From: Azospirillum humicireducens
Lineage (GTDB): Bacteria > Pseudomonadota > Alphaproteobacteria > Azospirillales > Azospirillaceae
Length of the DNA: 64,000 nucleotides
Direction: 5' to 3'
NCBI RefSeq assembly: GCF_001639105.2
Contig: NZ_CP015285.1
Location: forward strand, 1,046,501 to 1,110,500
Below the pieces are notes generated by a model. That model saw nothing but the letters and a program-made list of their open reading frames with translations, made no database searches and was not told where the DNA came from. The translations under genes were made by a program, and so were the position numbers. Below are positions 52,668-62,159 of this stretch, piece by piece (positions within the stretch are counted from its first letter, which is position 1; each line of letters opens with the position of its first letter).

Positions 52668-52686
52668 CACCGTGGGCAGCGTACAT
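52651..52686 (-). CDS. Eleven-residue leader peptide of the ornithine decarboxylase gene
   Basis: Behind a good AGGGAGGT (52691-52698) an ATG at 52686 opens MYAAHGGAVRR, ending at TAG 52653-52651. The codons GGG GCT GTG AGA overlap the 5' arm of the candidate antiterminator, so ribosome position could decide the fold of the downstream RNA. The final two arginine codons (AGA, a rare codon, and CGG) are next to the stop, recalling arginine/ornithine-sensing arrest peptides such as SpeFL, although there is no sequence match to that peptide. Confidence 0.5.
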   Translation of the reverse strand: MYAAHGGAVRR

Positions 52687-52803
52687 ACTGACCTCCCTCT
52701 CGGGACCGGCCCACTGGAATGGCCGGTTCTGCCAAAAAGGACGCGGTACGTCGTAGCATAACCACAGAGGGCCATAGGCACGTGCGGGTGCGTCGTGCCG
52801 TCT

Positions 52804-52831
52804 GATTTACGCTTTTCCCGCCGTGATTCAA
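52804..52831 (-). promoter_or_regulatory. Possible promoter of the ornithine decarboxylase transcript
   Basis: On the minus strand TTGAAT (52831-52826) and TAAATC (52809-52804) are separated by 16 bases, in an AT-rich patch otherwise absent nearby, about 110 bases before the leader peptide start. The fit to TTGACA/TATAAT is partial. Confidence 0.35.
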
Positions 52832-52862
52832 GTGAATTTTTTAGGGCAGGAACAAGGCGCAG

Positions 52863-53426
52863 TCAGGCCGCGTCCACAGCCGCGGGCTCGAACAGGGGAA
52901 AGCGTGCGGCGATGGTGTCGCCGGTGGGGCTGGCGATCCACCCCTCCGGCCGCGTGAAGAAGCGGATGGTGGTGAAGCGGGGCCGAGGTCCCATGTCGAA
53001 CCAGTGCGGGGTCCCGGCGGGAACGCTCAGCAGGTCGCCTGCTTCGCAAACCACGCGGAAGACGCGGCGGTCGAGATGGATGTAGAAGGCGCCCGACCCT
53101 TCGACGAAGAAGCGAGCCTCATCCTCGTCATGGGTGTGTTCGTCCAGGAATTTGGCGCGCAGGGCGGTGACGCCTTCGGTTGCCGGCGTCACCCGCATCA
53201 CGTCGACGGAGCGGAAGCAGCGCGCCTCCTTCAGCGCCTCGACCGGCGCGGCGTAAGCCGCCAGAACCGCATCCCCGTCGCCGGACGCAGGCAGGGGAGT
53301 GCTGGCGGTCCAGCGTTCGAACAGGATGCCGACATGGGCCAGATGCCCGGCCATCAGCGCGGGATCGGCGGTGCTCAGTTCCGGCCGCCGCGCGTCGCTT
53401 TCCAGATACACGGTCAGCTTGCTCAA
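52863..53426 (-). CDS. mtnD: Acireductone dioxygenase
   Basis: The 187-residue cupin starts best at TTG 53426 (LSKLTVYLESDA), with CAGGAG upstream. The metal ligands are visible in FLDEHTHDEDEARFFVEG (His, His, Glu) and GTPHWFDMG (His). GSGAFYIHLDRRVFRVVCEA and GDLLSVPAG complete the family. Depending on the bound metal the enzyme gives the methionine precursor ketoacid (Fe) or an off-pathway product with CO (Ni) in methylthioadenosine salvage. No other mtn gene is next to it. It precedes the polyamine genes on the same strand, but those have their own promoter candidate. Confidence 0.93.
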   Translation of the reverse strand: MSKLTVYLESDARRPELSTADPALMAGHLAHVGILFERWTASTPLPASGDGDAVLAAYAAPVEALKEARCFRSVDVMRVTPATEGVTALRAKFLDEHTHDEDEARFFVEGSGAFYIHLDRRVFRVVCEAGDLLSVPAGTPHWFDMGPRPRFTTIRFFTRPEGWIASPTGDTIAARFPLFEPAAVDAA

Positions 53427-53521
53427 TATCCGAACTCCTGCCGAACCATCCCACACAGCCTGAAGTGATGCCGGTTCCGGCGCAATAAGCCGAATCGCAA
53501 GCGCGACCCTTCGCCGCGCGA

Positions 53522-54730
53522 TCAGCGGCTGCGCTGGAGCCCTATGGTCACGGCGACCGCGATCAGCAGAAGCAGTCCGACAAAAGCCGCCACCCCCGTC
53601 CATCCGTGATCGTGCCAGAACAGGCCGCCCAGCGTCCCGGCCAGCGTGGACCCCAGATAGTAGCAGAAGAGGTAGATGGACGACGCCTGTCCCCGCGCCA
53701 CCATGGCCCGGCGGCCGATCCAGGCGGACACGATCGAATGGGCGCCGAAGAAGGCGAAGGTGAACAGGGCGATTCCGGGGGCGATGGCGAACAGGCTGTC
53801 AACCTCCAGCAGGAGCAGACCGCCGACCATCAGCGCCACCGCCGCCGCCAGGCTGCGGTTCGACCCGAAGCGTCCCGACCAGCCGCCGAACAGCGGCGAG
53901 CTGACGACGCCGAAGCTGTAGACCAGGAACACCGCGCCGACGACCGCCGGCCGCAGCTCGAACGGCGGCTCGCTCAGGCGGAAGCCGATATAGTTGAAGA
54001 CGGTGACGAAGCCTCCCATCAGCAGGAAGCCCAGCGAGAACAGCCCGAGCAGCGCCGGATCGGTCAGCAGCCCGCGCCAGGCCCGCACCAGCGCCTTCAG
54101 CCCGGCGGCGCGGCGGACGAAATGGCGCGACGGCGGCAGGGCGAACCAGACGGTGACCGCTGCGGCCACCGCCAGCGCACCCACCACCCCGACCGCCAGC
54201 CTCCAGGTGCCGAGATCGGTGACGATGGCGGTCAGCACGCGGCCGGACATGCCGCCGATGGCGGTGCCGCCGATATAGAGCCCCATGGCGACGCCGGCCG
54301 ATTTCGGATCGACCTCTTCGGAGACATAGGCCATGGCGACGGCCGGCAGGCCGCTCAGCGCCAGCCCTTCCAGCGCCCGCACCGCCAGGAAGCCGTGCCA
54401 GTCCGGCATCAGCGCGCCGACGATGCCCAGCAGCCCGGCGGCGAGCAGGGCCGCCACCATCACCGGCTTGCGCCCGATCCCGTCGGAGATGGCGCCCGCC
54501 ACCAGCAGGGCTCCGGCCAGCACGCCGGTGGTCAGCGACAGCGACAGGCTGGATTCGGCCGGCGTGACCCCGAACTCCCGCACGAAGTCGGGCAGAAGCG
54601 GCTGGACGCAATAGAGCGTCGCGAAGGTGGAGAAGCCGGCGACGAACAGGATGCGGCTGGCACGGCGATAGGCGGGGGTGCCGGCCTGCAGATAGCCCGT
54701 ATCGGCACCGGTCTCGATCTCGTCGCGCAC
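53522..54730 (-). CDS. MFS transporter, YnfM-like
   Basis: The 402-residue protein starts at GTG 54730 with GGAG eight bases upstream. Twelve membrane segments can be traced. The MFS loop motif appears as [20 protein letters not shown] (between helices 2 and 3). [20 protein letters not shown] and [20 protein letters not shown] are typical of the YnfM/arabinose-efflux-like group. The substrate is unknown; relatives export drugs, sugars or amino acids. It diverges from serS. Confidence 0.9.
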   Translation of the reverse strand: MRDEIETGADTGYLQAGTPAYRRASRILFVAGFSTFATLYCVQPLLPDFVREFGVTPAESSLSLSLTTGVLAGALLVAGAISDGIGRKPVMVAALLAAGLLGIVGALMPDWHGFLAVRALEGLALSGLPAVAMAYVSEEVDPKSAGVAMGLYIGGTAIGGMSGRVLTAIVTDLGTWRLAVGVVGALAVAAAVTVWFALPPSRHFVRRAAGLKALVRAWRGLLTDPALLGLFSLGFLLMGGFVTVFNYIGFRLSEPPFELRPAVVGAVFLVYSFGVVSSPLFGGWSGRFGSNRSLAAAVALMVGGLLLLEVDSLFAIAPGIALFTFAFFGAHSIVSAWIGRRAMVARGQASSIYLFCYYLGSTLAGTLGGLFWHDHGWTGVAAFVGLLLLIAVAVTIGLQRSR

Positions 54731-54947
54731 GCGCTCGGCTCCATGGTCGCTGTTCGCGCCGGCTGCTGCAGCGCACCAGCGACATTGCCCTGTGGAGTAC
54801 CTTCCTTCCAACAGCCGCCACGGCGCAGCCGCCATGACGTTCGCGCAGGTCCCTATCGGGAGTGGTGCCGCCGCGGCCTTGCACTGGACCTTGGCCGGGC
54901 CGCGCCGTATAACCAATGCCCCACACAATTCGTTGATTGTTCGAGCC

Positions 54948-56219
54948 ATGCACGACCTTCGCGCCATCCGTGAGAATCCCGAAGCCTTCGACCGCGGTCT
55001 CGGCCGCCGCGGACTGGCGCCGATGTCGTCCTCTCTGCTCGACCTCGACGGCCGCCGCCGTGCCGCGCAGACCCAGATGCAGGAGATGCAGGCCCGCCGG
55101 AACGAGGCGGCCAAGGAAGTCGGCCTCGCCAAGCGCGAGGGCCGCGACGCCCAGCCGATCCTGGACGAGATGGCGGCTCTGAAGGACCGCCTGCCCCAGG
55201 TCGAGGAGGAGGAACGCGCGCTCGGCGCCGAGCTGGACGCCATCCTGGCGGGCCTGCCCAACATCCCGGCCGACGACGTGCCGGAGGGGCCGGACGAGAC
55301 CGCCAACGTCGAGGTCCGCCGCTGGGGCACCCCGGCCGACATCGCCAACCCCAAGCAGCATTACGAGCTGGGCGAGGCGCTGGGCCTGATGGATTTCGAG
55401 GCGGCGGCCCGCATGTCCGGCGCCCGCTTCACCGTGCTGAAGGGCGGGCTCGCCCGTCTGGAGCGCGCTCTCGCCGACTTCATGCTGGACATCCACACCG
55501 GCGAGCACGGCTTCACCGAGATCGCGCCGCCGCTGATGGTGCGCGACAACGCCCTGTTCGGCACCGGCCAGCTGCCGAAGTTCGAGGAGGACCTGTTCAA
55601 GACCACCTCCAGCGACCATTACCTGATCCCGACCAGCGAGGTGCCGCTGACCAATCTGGTCAATGACCAGATCGTGGCGGCGGAGGAACTGCCGCTGCGC
55701 TACACCGCGCTGACCCCCTGCTTCCGTGCGGAAGCCGGCTCGGCCGGGCGCGACACCCGCGGCATGATCCGCCAGCACCAGTTCTGGAAGGTGGAGATGG
55801 TCGCCATCACCACGCCGGAGCAGTCGGAGGACGAGCACCAGCGCATGACCCGCTGCGCCGAGACCATCCTGGAGCGGCTGGGCCTGCCCTACCGCACCAT
55901 CGTGCTGTGCACCGGCGACATGGGCTTCTCCTCGCGCAAGACCTATGACGTCGAGGTCTGGCTGCCGGGCCAGAACGCCTACCGCGAGATCTCCAGCGTG
56001 TCCAATTGCGGCGATTTCCAGGCGCGGCGGATGAAGGCCCGTTGCCGGGTCAAGGGCGAGAAGCAAACTCAATTCGTCCACACCCTCAACGGATCGGGTG
56101 TGGCGGTCGGGCGCTGCCTGATCGCGGTGCTGGAGAACTACCAGCAGCCCGACGGTTCGATCCTGGTTCCCGAAGCGCTCCGTCCCTACATGCGCGGAGT
56201 GGAGAGGATTTCGATCTGA
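54948..56219 (+). CDS. serS: Seryl-tRNA synthetase
   Basis: The 423-residue enzyme starts at ATG 54948 ([20 protein letters not shown]). Residues about 30-105 form the long antiparallel coiled-coil arm that holds tRNA-Ser. Class II motif 2 is [20 protein letters not shown], with TSEVPLTNL before it, and motif 3 is [20 protein letters not shown]. It charges tRNA-Ser and also the selenocysteine tRNA if present. It heads the serS-surE-pcm-nlpD operon, with surE starting on its stop codon. Confidence 0.97.
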   Translation: MHDLRAIRENPEAFDRGLGRRGLAPMSSSLLDLDGRRRAAQTQMQEMQARRNEAAKEVGLAKREGRDAQPILDEMAALKDRLPQVEEEERALGAELDAILAGLPNIPADDVPEGPDETANVEVRRWGTPADIANPKQHYELGEALGLMDFEAAARMSGARFTVLKGGLARLERALADFMLDIHTGEHGFTEIAPPLMVRDNALFGTGQLPKFEEDLFKTTSSDHYLIPTSEVPLTNLVNDQIVAAEELPLRYTALTPCFRAEAGSAGRDTRGMIRQHQFWKVEMVAITTPEQSEDEHQRMTRCAETILERLGLPYRTIVLCTGDMGFSSRKTYDVEVWLPGQNAYREISSVSNCGDFQARRMKARCRVKGEKQTQFVHTLNGSGVAVGRCLIAVLENYQQPDGSILVPEALRPYMRGVERISI

Positions 56220-57001
56220 TGTTCACCCTGCCGCTCGACCTGTCCCGGACGCGCATCCTCGTCACCAACGACGACGGCATCCATGCGCAGGGATTGAAGG
56301 TTCTGGAAGCCATCGCGCGCGAACTGTCAGACGACGTCTGGGTGGTGGCGCCGGAGATGGAGCAGTCGGCGGCCAGCCATTCGCTGACCATCAACCGGCC
56401 GCTCCGCCTGCGCAAGCTGGACGAGCGCCGCTACACCGTCGACGGGACGCCGACCGACTGCGTCCTGCTGGCGGTCAACCAGGTGATGAAGGACGCCCGT
56501 CCGACGCTGGTGCTGTCCGGCGTCAACCAGGGCTCCAACATCGGCGAGGACGTGACCTATTCCGGCACCATCGCCGCGGCGATGGAAGCGACGCTGCTGA
56601 ACGTGCCGGCCATCGCCATGAGCCAGCACTATGAGCCGGGCCAGCCAATCGACTGGTCCGCCGCCGCCGCCCACGGGGCGGAGGTGGTGCGCAAGGCGGT
56701 GACGGTGGCCTGGCCGAAGAACGTGCTGCTGAACGTCAACTTCCCGGCCCGCCCGGCGGCGGAGGTGACGGGCATCCAGGTGGTTCGCCACGGCAAGCGC
56801 AAGATCGGCGACGAGCTGTTCGAGCGGGTCGACCCGCGCGGCAAGCCCTACATCTGGATCGGCACGCTGCGCGGCGAGGCCGACGTGTCCGACGACACCG
56901 ACATCCATGTCGTGTTCAACGGCGGCATCTCGGTGACGCCGATCTACCTCGACCTGACCCACACGCCGACGCTGCAGACGTTGAGGCAGGCTTTCGTGTG
57001 A
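56219..57001 (+). CDS. surE: 5'/3'-nucleotidase SurE
   Basis: The 260-residue enzyme starts at the ATG of TGATG shared with serS. RILVTNDDGIHAQGLKVLEA is the metal-binding N-terminus (Asp-Asp), VVAPEMEQSAASHSLTINRP carries the Ser/Asn of the site, and LVLSGVNQGSNIGEDVTYSG the second metal loop. SurE dephosphorylates nucleoside monophosphates and short polyphosphates and is linked to stationary-phase survival. Overlaps on both sides indicate translational coupling. Confidence 0.97.
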   Translation: MFTLPLDLSRTRILVTNDDGIHAQGLKVLEAIARELSDDVWVVAPEMEQSAASHSLTINRPLRLRKLDERRYTVDGTPTDCVLLAVNQVMKDARPTLVLSGVNQGSNIGEDVTYSGTIAAAMEATLLNVPAIAMSQHYEPGQPIDWSAAAAHGAEVVRKAVTVAWPKNVLLNVNFPARPAAEVTGIQVVRHGKRKIGDELFERVDPRGKPYIWIGTLRGEADVSDDTDIHVVFNGGISVTPIYLDLTHTPTLQTLRQAFV

Positions 57002-57651
57002 CCTACAACCCGCGCAAGATCCGCTTGCTGATGGCCCTTCGCGGGGCCGGCGTCACCGACACCAAGGTGTTGGCGGCCATCGAGCGGATCCCGCGCGAGC
57101 TGTTCGTTCCGGAGGCCTTCCAGGACCGGGCGTGGGAGGACGTGGCTTTGCCCATCGACCTCGGCCAGACCATCAGCCAGCCGCTGGTGGTCGGGCTGAT
57201 GACGCAGGCGCTGGACCTGCATCCCCGGCACCTGGTGCTGGAGGTCGGCACCGGTTCCGGTTATCAGGCGGCGGTGCTATCCCGGCTTTGCCGCCGGGTC
57301 TTCACCATCGAACGGCTGAAGCCCCTGCTGGGCGAGGCGGAGGCCCGGTTCAAGGCGCTGGGCATCGGCAACATCACCACGCGTCTCGGAGACGGGACGA
57401 GGGGCTGGCCGGAACAGGCGCCCTTCGCCCGCATACTGGTCACAGCCGCCGGCGGGCCCGAGCCGCCAAAAGACTTGACGGATCAACTCGCCGTTGGTGG
57501 TGTCATGGTCATTCCGCTGGGGACCGATCACCGCGATCAGAGGGTGGTGCGTTTCCGGCGATCCGAAGCTGGCCTTATCCGGGAGGACCTGTGGCCCGTC
57601 CGTTTCGTTCCGCTGCTGTCCGACCCGCCACAACCGGTCCGTTCCGCATGA
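56998..57651 (+). CDS. pcm: Protein-L-isoaspartate O-methyltransferase
   Basis: The 217-residue enzyme starts at GTG 56998, overlapping the surE stop by 4 bases. LPIDLGQTISQPLVVGLMTQ is the PCMT substrate-site region, LEVGTGSGYQAAVLSRL the SAM-binding loop, and RILVTAAGGPEPPKDLTDQL the late conserved block. It methylates isoaspartyl residues as the first step of repairing age-damaged proteins. The surE-pcm-nlpD order is shared with many proteobacteria. Confidence 0.96.
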   Translation: MTYNPRKIRLLMALRGAGVTDTKVLAAIERIPRELFVPEAFQDRAWEDVALPIDLGQTISQPLVVGLMTQALDLHPRHLVLEVGTGSGYQAAVLSRLCRRVFTIERLKPLLGEAEARFKALGIGNITTRLGDGTRGWPEQAPFARILVTAAGGPEPPKDLTDQLAVGGVMVIPLGTDHRDQRVVRFRRSEAGLIREDLWPVRFVPLLSDPPQPVRSA

Positions 57652-58913
57652 GACCCGTCATGTCCGCACGCCTTCTGCCGGCTCTGGTCCTGTCCACCGC
57701 TGTCTTCGCACTCGGTGCCTGCGACCGGGTGGGCGGGCTGGCGCCCTTCACCCATGTCTCCGAAACACCGGATTCGGCCGGCGGAGCCATCACGGTGCAG
57801 AAGGGCGACAGCGCCTACAGCCTGTCCCGCCGCTACAATGTGCCACTGCGCGACCTGATCGAAACCAACAAGCTGGCTCCGCCCTACCGGCTGGAGGTTG
57901 GCCAGCGGCTGATCCTGCCGACCTCGCGCCAGTACATCGTGCAGAAGGGCGACAGCCTCTACAGCATCTCGCGCATGCACAATGTCGATGTCAGCGAGTT
58001 GACGCGGCTGAACAACCTTTCGCCGCCCTACGCGGTGCAGGCCGGCCAGCCCCTGCGCCTGCCGGGTGCCAGCGACGGCAGCGGCACGATGATGGCGTCG
58101 GGTGGCGCGGTGCCGCTCACGCCGCAAGGGAATGGTGTTCAAGGGACCGGGCCGCAAGGCTCCCCTGCCGGGCGCAGCTCCGTTCAGGCGACCGAACTGC
58201 CGCCGCCGGGTGCGTCCGCTCCGCCGTCCGGCGGCATCGCTGCCGCCCCGTTGCCGCCACCGTCCAAGCCGGGCGGTGCGGTCGAGCCAGCCCAGGCGGC
58301 GCAGGCGCCCGCCGGCGACACCACCTATCAGCCGGGACAGGCGCCGACCATGCTGCGCCCGCCCGGAGCCAAGCCGGCGCCGACCCCGATCCCGGCCCCC
58401 TCCGCGGCACCGGCTCCGCAGCAGGAGGTGGCAGCCGCACCGCCGCCCAAGCCGGAGCCGAAGGCCGAGGCCGCGACCCCGCCGCGCGGCGGCGCCCGCT
58501 TCCTGTGGCCGGTGAAGGGCAAGCTGATTTCCGGCTTCGGGCCGAAGCCCGACGGACTGCACAATGACGGCCTGAACATTGCGGCACCCAAGGGCACCGC
58601 GGTGGTCGCCGCCGACAATGGCGTGGTCGCCTATGCCGGCAATGAACTGCGCGGCTTCGGCAACCTGCTGCTGCTGAAGCATTCGGACGGCTGGATCACC
58701 GCCTACGCCCATCTCGACAGGATCGAGGTGGAGCGCGGCGCCACGGTGAAGCGGGGGCAGGTGATCGCCCGGGTCGGCCAGACCGGCGGCGTATCCTCGC
58801 CCCAGCTCCATTTCGAGCTGCGCAAAGGCAGTCAGGCCGTCGACCCGAGCGATCAGATGGACCGCAAGGTCAGCGAAGGGGCTGGCCGAGACGACCGGCC
58901 AGGTCCTGGATGA
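57648..58913 (+). CDS. NlpD-like LysM/LytM lipoprotein, degenerate peptidase
   Basis: The 421-residue protein begins at ATG 57648 (ATGA overlap with pcm). The signal ends in the lipobox VFALGACDRV. Two LysM domains follow: ITVQKGDSAYSLSRRYNVPL (about residues 45-90) and YIVQKGDSLYSISRMHNVDV (about 92-138). A Pro/Ala/Gln linker (about 150-280) leads to a LytM (M23) domain from FLWPVKGKLISGFGPKPDGL. The first zinc-ligand segment, HxGxD in active enzymes, reads NDGLN here, losing His and Asp, while YAHLDRI and SSPQLHFELRKG remain. Like E. coli NlpD and EnvC it probably activates cell-wall amidases without cutting peptidoglycan itself. Its 3' end overlaps the convergent DUF815 gene by 44 bases. 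Confidence 0.88.
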   Translation: MRPVMSARLLPALVLSTAVFALGACDRVGGLAPFTHVSETPDSAGGAITVQKGDSAYSLSRRYNVPLRDLIETNKLAPPYRLEVGQRLILPTSRQYIVQKGDSLYSISRMHNVDVSELTRLNNLSPPYAVQAGQPLRLPGASDGSGTMMASGGAVPLTPQGNGVQGTGPQGSPAGRSSVQATELPPPGASAPPSGGIAAAPLPPPSKPGGAVEPAQAAQAPAGDTTYQPGQAPTMLRPPGAKPAPTPIPAPSAAPAPQQEVAAAPPPKPEPKAEAATPPRGGARFLWPVKGKLISGFGPKPDGLHNDGLNIAAPKGTAVVAADNGVVAYAGNELRGFGNLLLLKHSDGWITAYAHLDRIEVERGATVKRGQVIARVGQTGGVSSPQLHFELRKGSQAVDPSDQMDRKVSEGAGRDDRPGPG

Positions 58914-59766
58914 ACTGCCAGGCCACCCGGCCCGACCGGCTTCCGCGCGTGACCGACCATTCCACCGCTTCCGCGCGCAACCGGTCCGCCGGGATGTCCA
59001 GGCCGAAATGGCCGACATAGCCCTCGATCATGGCGAAATAGGTGTCCTGGTCGCAGTTGTGGAAGCCCAGCCACAGCCCGAAGCGGTCGGACAGGGATAC
59101 CTTCTCCTCAACCGCCTCTGCCGGGTTGATGGCGGTCGACCGTTCATTCTCGATCATGTCGCGCGGCATCAGGTGGCGGCGGTTTGATGTGGCGTAGAAC
59201 ACCACATTGTCCGGCCGTCCCTCGATCCCGCCGTCCAGCACCGCTTTCAGCGACTTGTAATGCGCATCGTCGTGGTCGAAGGACAGATCGTCGCAGAACA
59301 GGATGAAGCGGCGTGGCTCGCCCTTCAGCCGGGCCAGCAGGCGGGGCAGGGTGGGGATGTCCTCCCGGTGGATTTCCACCAGCGCCAGTTCGCCCGGCCG
59401 CTCCCCGCAGATGGCGGCATGGGCCGCCTTGACCAGCGAGCTTTTGCCGGTGCCGCGCGCCCCCCAGAGCAGGGCGTTGTTGGCGGGCAGGCCGGCGGCG
59501 AAACGCCGCGTGTTGTCCAGCAGGATCTCCCGCTGCCGCTCGATGCCCTGCAGAAGCATGATGTCGACGCGGTTGACCACCGGAACCGGCTCCAGCCGGT
59601 CGGGATCGGGGTGCCAGACGAAGGCATCGGCGGCGGTGAAGTCCAGCGGGCGGTCCGGCGGCGGGGCCAGCCGTTCCAGCGCCTCTGCAATGCGGGTCAG
59701 CAGCGGAATCAGGGACTGATCGGCAGCGGAGGGGCCAGCACCGGAGCCAGTGATGGATTGCGACAT
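58870..59766 (-). CDS. DUF815-family AAA ATPase
   Basis: The 298-residue protein starts at ATG 59766 (MSQSITGSGAGPSAA). GLPANNALLWGARGTGKSSL is the Walker A P-loop, RRFILFCDDLSFDHDDAHYK the Walker B strand, and DNVVFYATSNRRHLMPRDMI the sensor-1 Asn region; LSDRFGLWLGFHNCDQDTYF is specific to DUF815 proteins. The biochemical role of the family is not established. In alphaproteobacteria it often sits near yajC-secDF, as here, but on the other strand. Confidence 0.92.
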   Translation of the reverse strand: MSQSITGSGAGPSAADQSLIPLLTRIAEALERLAPPPDRPLDFTAADAFVWHPDPDRLEPVPVVNRVDIMLLQGIERQREILLDNTRRFAAGLPANNALLWGARGTGKSSLVKAAHAAICGERPGELALVEIHREDIPTLPRLLARLKGEPRRFILFCDDLSFDHDDAHYKSLKAVLDGGIEGRPDNVVFYATSNRRHLMPRDMIENERSTAINPAEAVEEKVSLSDRFGLWLGFHNCDQDTYFAMIEGYVGHFGLDIPADRLRAEAVEWSVTRGSRSGRVAWQFIQDLAGRLGQPLR

Positions 59767-59991
59767 AATTCTCCGGATATTTTTTCTGGATGTTCCATGG
59801 AAAGTGGTCGCGTGCGCAGCCATCTTTCCGACGCCTTCGCACCGTAACACAGCAGGGCAAGCACACAAGCCGTGGCGGGCCCGCGGATTGTGGCGCATCA
59901 CCATTGCATCCCGGTCATGGGCGTTTATAGTCGCGGCGTCCCGGCGGAACGCCGATCCGGTGCCGAGACCAAACCTGTAAGGAGCTTCCAG

Positions 59992-60423
59992 ATGTTCGTT
60001 TCGACGGCTTATGCACAGACGGCGGCGCCGGCTGGCGGCGGCGGTGACATGCTCGTCCAGTTTCTGCCGCTGATCCTGATCTTCGTCGTCTTCTACTTCC
60101 TGCTCATCCGTCCGCAGCAGAAGAAGATGAAGGAGCATAAGGCCATGCTGTCGGCCATCCGCCGCGGCGACCGCGTCGTGACCGGCGGCGGCATCATCGG
60201 CGTCGTCACCAAGGTCGGCTCCGACGACGAACTGACCGTCGAAATCGCCGAGAACGTGCGCGTTCGCTGCCTGCGCTCGACCGTGAACCTTGTGCTGGCC
60301 AAGACCGAGCCGGCCGGCAAGTCCGGCGGCGACGCCGCTCCGGCCGCCACCCCGGAAGGCGAGGCCAAGCCGGCCGATACTCCCGCCGCCGGCGGCATCG
60401 GCAAGCTGTTCGGCCGCAAGTAA
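59992..60423 (+). CDS. yajC: Preprotein translocase subunit YajC
   Basis: The 143-residue protein starts at ATG 59992 with AAGGAG at 59979-59984. One membrane helix (QFLPLILIFVVFYFLLIRPQ) leads into RPQQKKMKEHKAMLSAIRRG and DRVVTGGGIIGVVTKVGSDD, the YajC core. The tail is Ala/Pro/Lys-rich and longer than in E. coli (110 residues). YajC associates with SecD-SecF at the translocon; its genes follow immediately. Confidence 0.96.
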   Translation: MFVSTAYAQTAAPAGGGGDMLVQFLPLILIFVVFYFLLIRPQQKKMKEHKAMLSAIRRGDRVVTGGGIIGVVTKVGSDDELTVEIAENVRVRCLRSTVNLVLAKTEPAGKSGGDAAPAATPEGEAKPADTPAAGGIGKLFGRK

Positions 60424-60549
60424 GCCGCAGCCGGGCTCCTCTCACGCGGGCCAGCCCGAAGGCGCTTCCCAACCGGACCGTCCGCCCGCCGCCCTTCGGC
60501 GGCGGATCGGCCGTCCCGGCTTGGGTGTCTGATCGGATTCGAGTGACGC

Positions 60550-62148
60550 ATGCTCTATTTTTCGCGCTGGAAGATATACCTGATCCTGGCGACCTGCATC
60601 GCCGGCTTCATCATGATGCTGCCCAACTTCCTGGGCCGCGACACGCTGGCGGCGCTGCCGTCCTGGTACGCGCACAGCAAGGTGTCGCTGGGTCTCGACC
60701 TGCGCGGCGGATCGCATCTGTTGCTCGAGGTCGACATGGCCACCGTCATCCGTGACCGGGTGGAAGGGCTGGTCGACGGCGCCCGGCAGCAGCTGCGCAC
60801 CGCCAATGTCGGTTATACCGCCCTGAACGCGGGCGAGCGCGCCGTGACCGTTCAATTGCGCGACCCGGCACAGGCCGACGACGCGGTGAAGGCTCTGCGC
60901 CAGCTTGCCAGCCCGGTGGGCGGCACGGCGCTGGGCGGCGGGCAACCGGACCTGACCGTGTCGGTCGACGGTTCCACGGTGACCGTGGCGCTGAGCGAGG
61001 TCGCGCTGCGCGACCGCGCCACCCAGGCCATCGAACAGTCGATCGAGATCGTCCGCCGTCGCATCGACGAGACCGGCGTGAACGAGCCGACCATCGCCCG
61101 CCAGGGCACCGACCGCATCCTGGTCCAGCTTCCCGGCGTGGAGGATCCCGACCGGATCAAGCGCCTGCTCGGCACCACCGCCAAGATGACCTTCCGGCTG
61201 GTGGACGTGAATGCCGACCCCAACAGCGGCCGCGCCCCTCCGGGATCTGAGATCCTGCCGTCCACCGAGGGCGACCGCTACCAGTCGAAATACGTCATCC
61301 GCAAGAAGGTCGAGGTCGACGGTGCCACGCTGCAGAACGCGTCCGCCGGCACCAACCCGCAGACCGGCGAATGGGTGGTCAACTTCGAATTCAACACGGC
61401 GGGCGCCAACCGCTTCGCCGAAGTCACCAAGCAGAATGTCGGCCGGCCCTTCGCCATCGTGCTCGACAACAAGGTGATCAGCGCGCCGGTCATCCGCGAG
61501 CCGATCACCGGCGGGCGCGGCCAGATCAGCGGCAACTTCACCGCTGCCAACGCCAACGACCTCGCCGTTCTGCTGCGCGCCGGCGCCCTGCCTGCGCCGC
61601 TGAAGGTGATCGAGGAGCGGACCGTCGGTCCCGACCTGGGTGCCGATTCGATCCGCGCCGGCCTGACCTCCGTCGCCGTCGGCTTCGCCATGGTCTGCGT
61701 CTACATGATCGCCTGCTATGGGCTGTTCGGCGCCTTCGCCTGCTTCGCGCTGTTCGTCAACATCGTGCTGACGCTGGCGGCGCTGTCGCTGCTGCAGGCC
61801 ACGCTGACGCTGCCGGGCATCGCCGGCATCCTGCTGTCGCTGGGCCTCGCGGTCGACGCCAACATCCTGATCAACGAGCGTATCCGCGAGGAGACGAAGA
61901 AGGGCCGCGGCGTCTTCGCGTCGATGGAGGCCGGCTTCAGCCGCGCCTACAGCACGATCGTCGACTCCAACCTGACGACGGCCATCAAGATGGCGCTGCT
62001 GTTCATCTTCGGCACCGGCGCGATCAAGGGCTTCGCCGTCACCATCACCTTCGGCATCCTCATCTCCATGTTCACCGCCACGGTGCTGGTGCGCCTGATG
62101 ATGGTGACGTGGCTGCGCCGGACGCGTCCGGCCGTGTTGCCGGTCTGA
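60550..62148 (+). CDS. secD: Protein translocase subunit SecD
   Basis: The 532-residue protein starts MLYFSRWKIYLILATCIAGF with the first membrane helix. KVSLGLDLRGGSHLLLEVDM is the D1 motif of SecD, FELNTAG-like FEFNTAGANRFAEVTKQNVG and ISGNFTAANANDLAVLLRAG are periplasmic blocks, and GIAGILLSLGLAVDANILIN the D4/D5 motif with the proton-path Asp. Six membrane helices are visible. SecDF uses the proton gradient to complete protein export. It is shorter than E. coli SecD (615), as usual in alphaproteobacteria. Confidence 0.97.
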   Translation: MLYFSRWKIYLILATCIAGFIMMLPNFLGRDTLAALPSWYAHSKVSLGLDLRGGSHLLLEVDMATVIRDRVEGLVDGARQQLRTANVGYTALNAGERAVTVQLRDPAQADDAVKALRQLASPVGGTALGGGQPDLTVSVDGSTVTVALSEVALRDRATQAIEQSIEIVRRRIDETGVNEPTIARQGTDRILVQLPGVEDPDRIKRLLGTTAKMTFRLVDVNADPNSGRAPPGSEILPSTEGDRYQSKYVIRKKVEVDGATLQNASAGTNPQTGEWVVNFEFNTAGANRFAEVTKQNVGRPFAIVLDNKVISAPVIREPITGGRGQISGNFTAANANDLAVLLRAGALPAPLKVIEERTVGPDLGADSIRAGLTSVAVGFAMVCVYMIACYGLFGAFACFALFVNIVLTLAALSLLQATLTLPGIAGILLSLGLAVDANILINERIREETKKGRGVFASMEAGFSRAYSTIVDSNLTTAIKMALLFIFGTGAIKGFAVTITFGILISMFTATVLVRLMMVTWLRRTRPAVLPV

Positions 62149-62159
62149 GAGGTCTTCCG

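Larger units (their letters stand above)
52426..52862. other. Long leader region of the ornithine decarboxylase gene
   Basis: This 437-base gap lies upstream of the leftward decarboxylase gene and downstream of the leftward mtnD. Read on the minus strand it holds a possible promoter (52804-52831), a stem ACCGGCC/GGCCGGT (52705-52727), an 11-codon frame (52651-52686) and competing pairings ending in a T-run (52578-52644). About 150 bases of further untranslated leader follow. No protein gene other than the short frame is seen. Confidence 0.6.
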
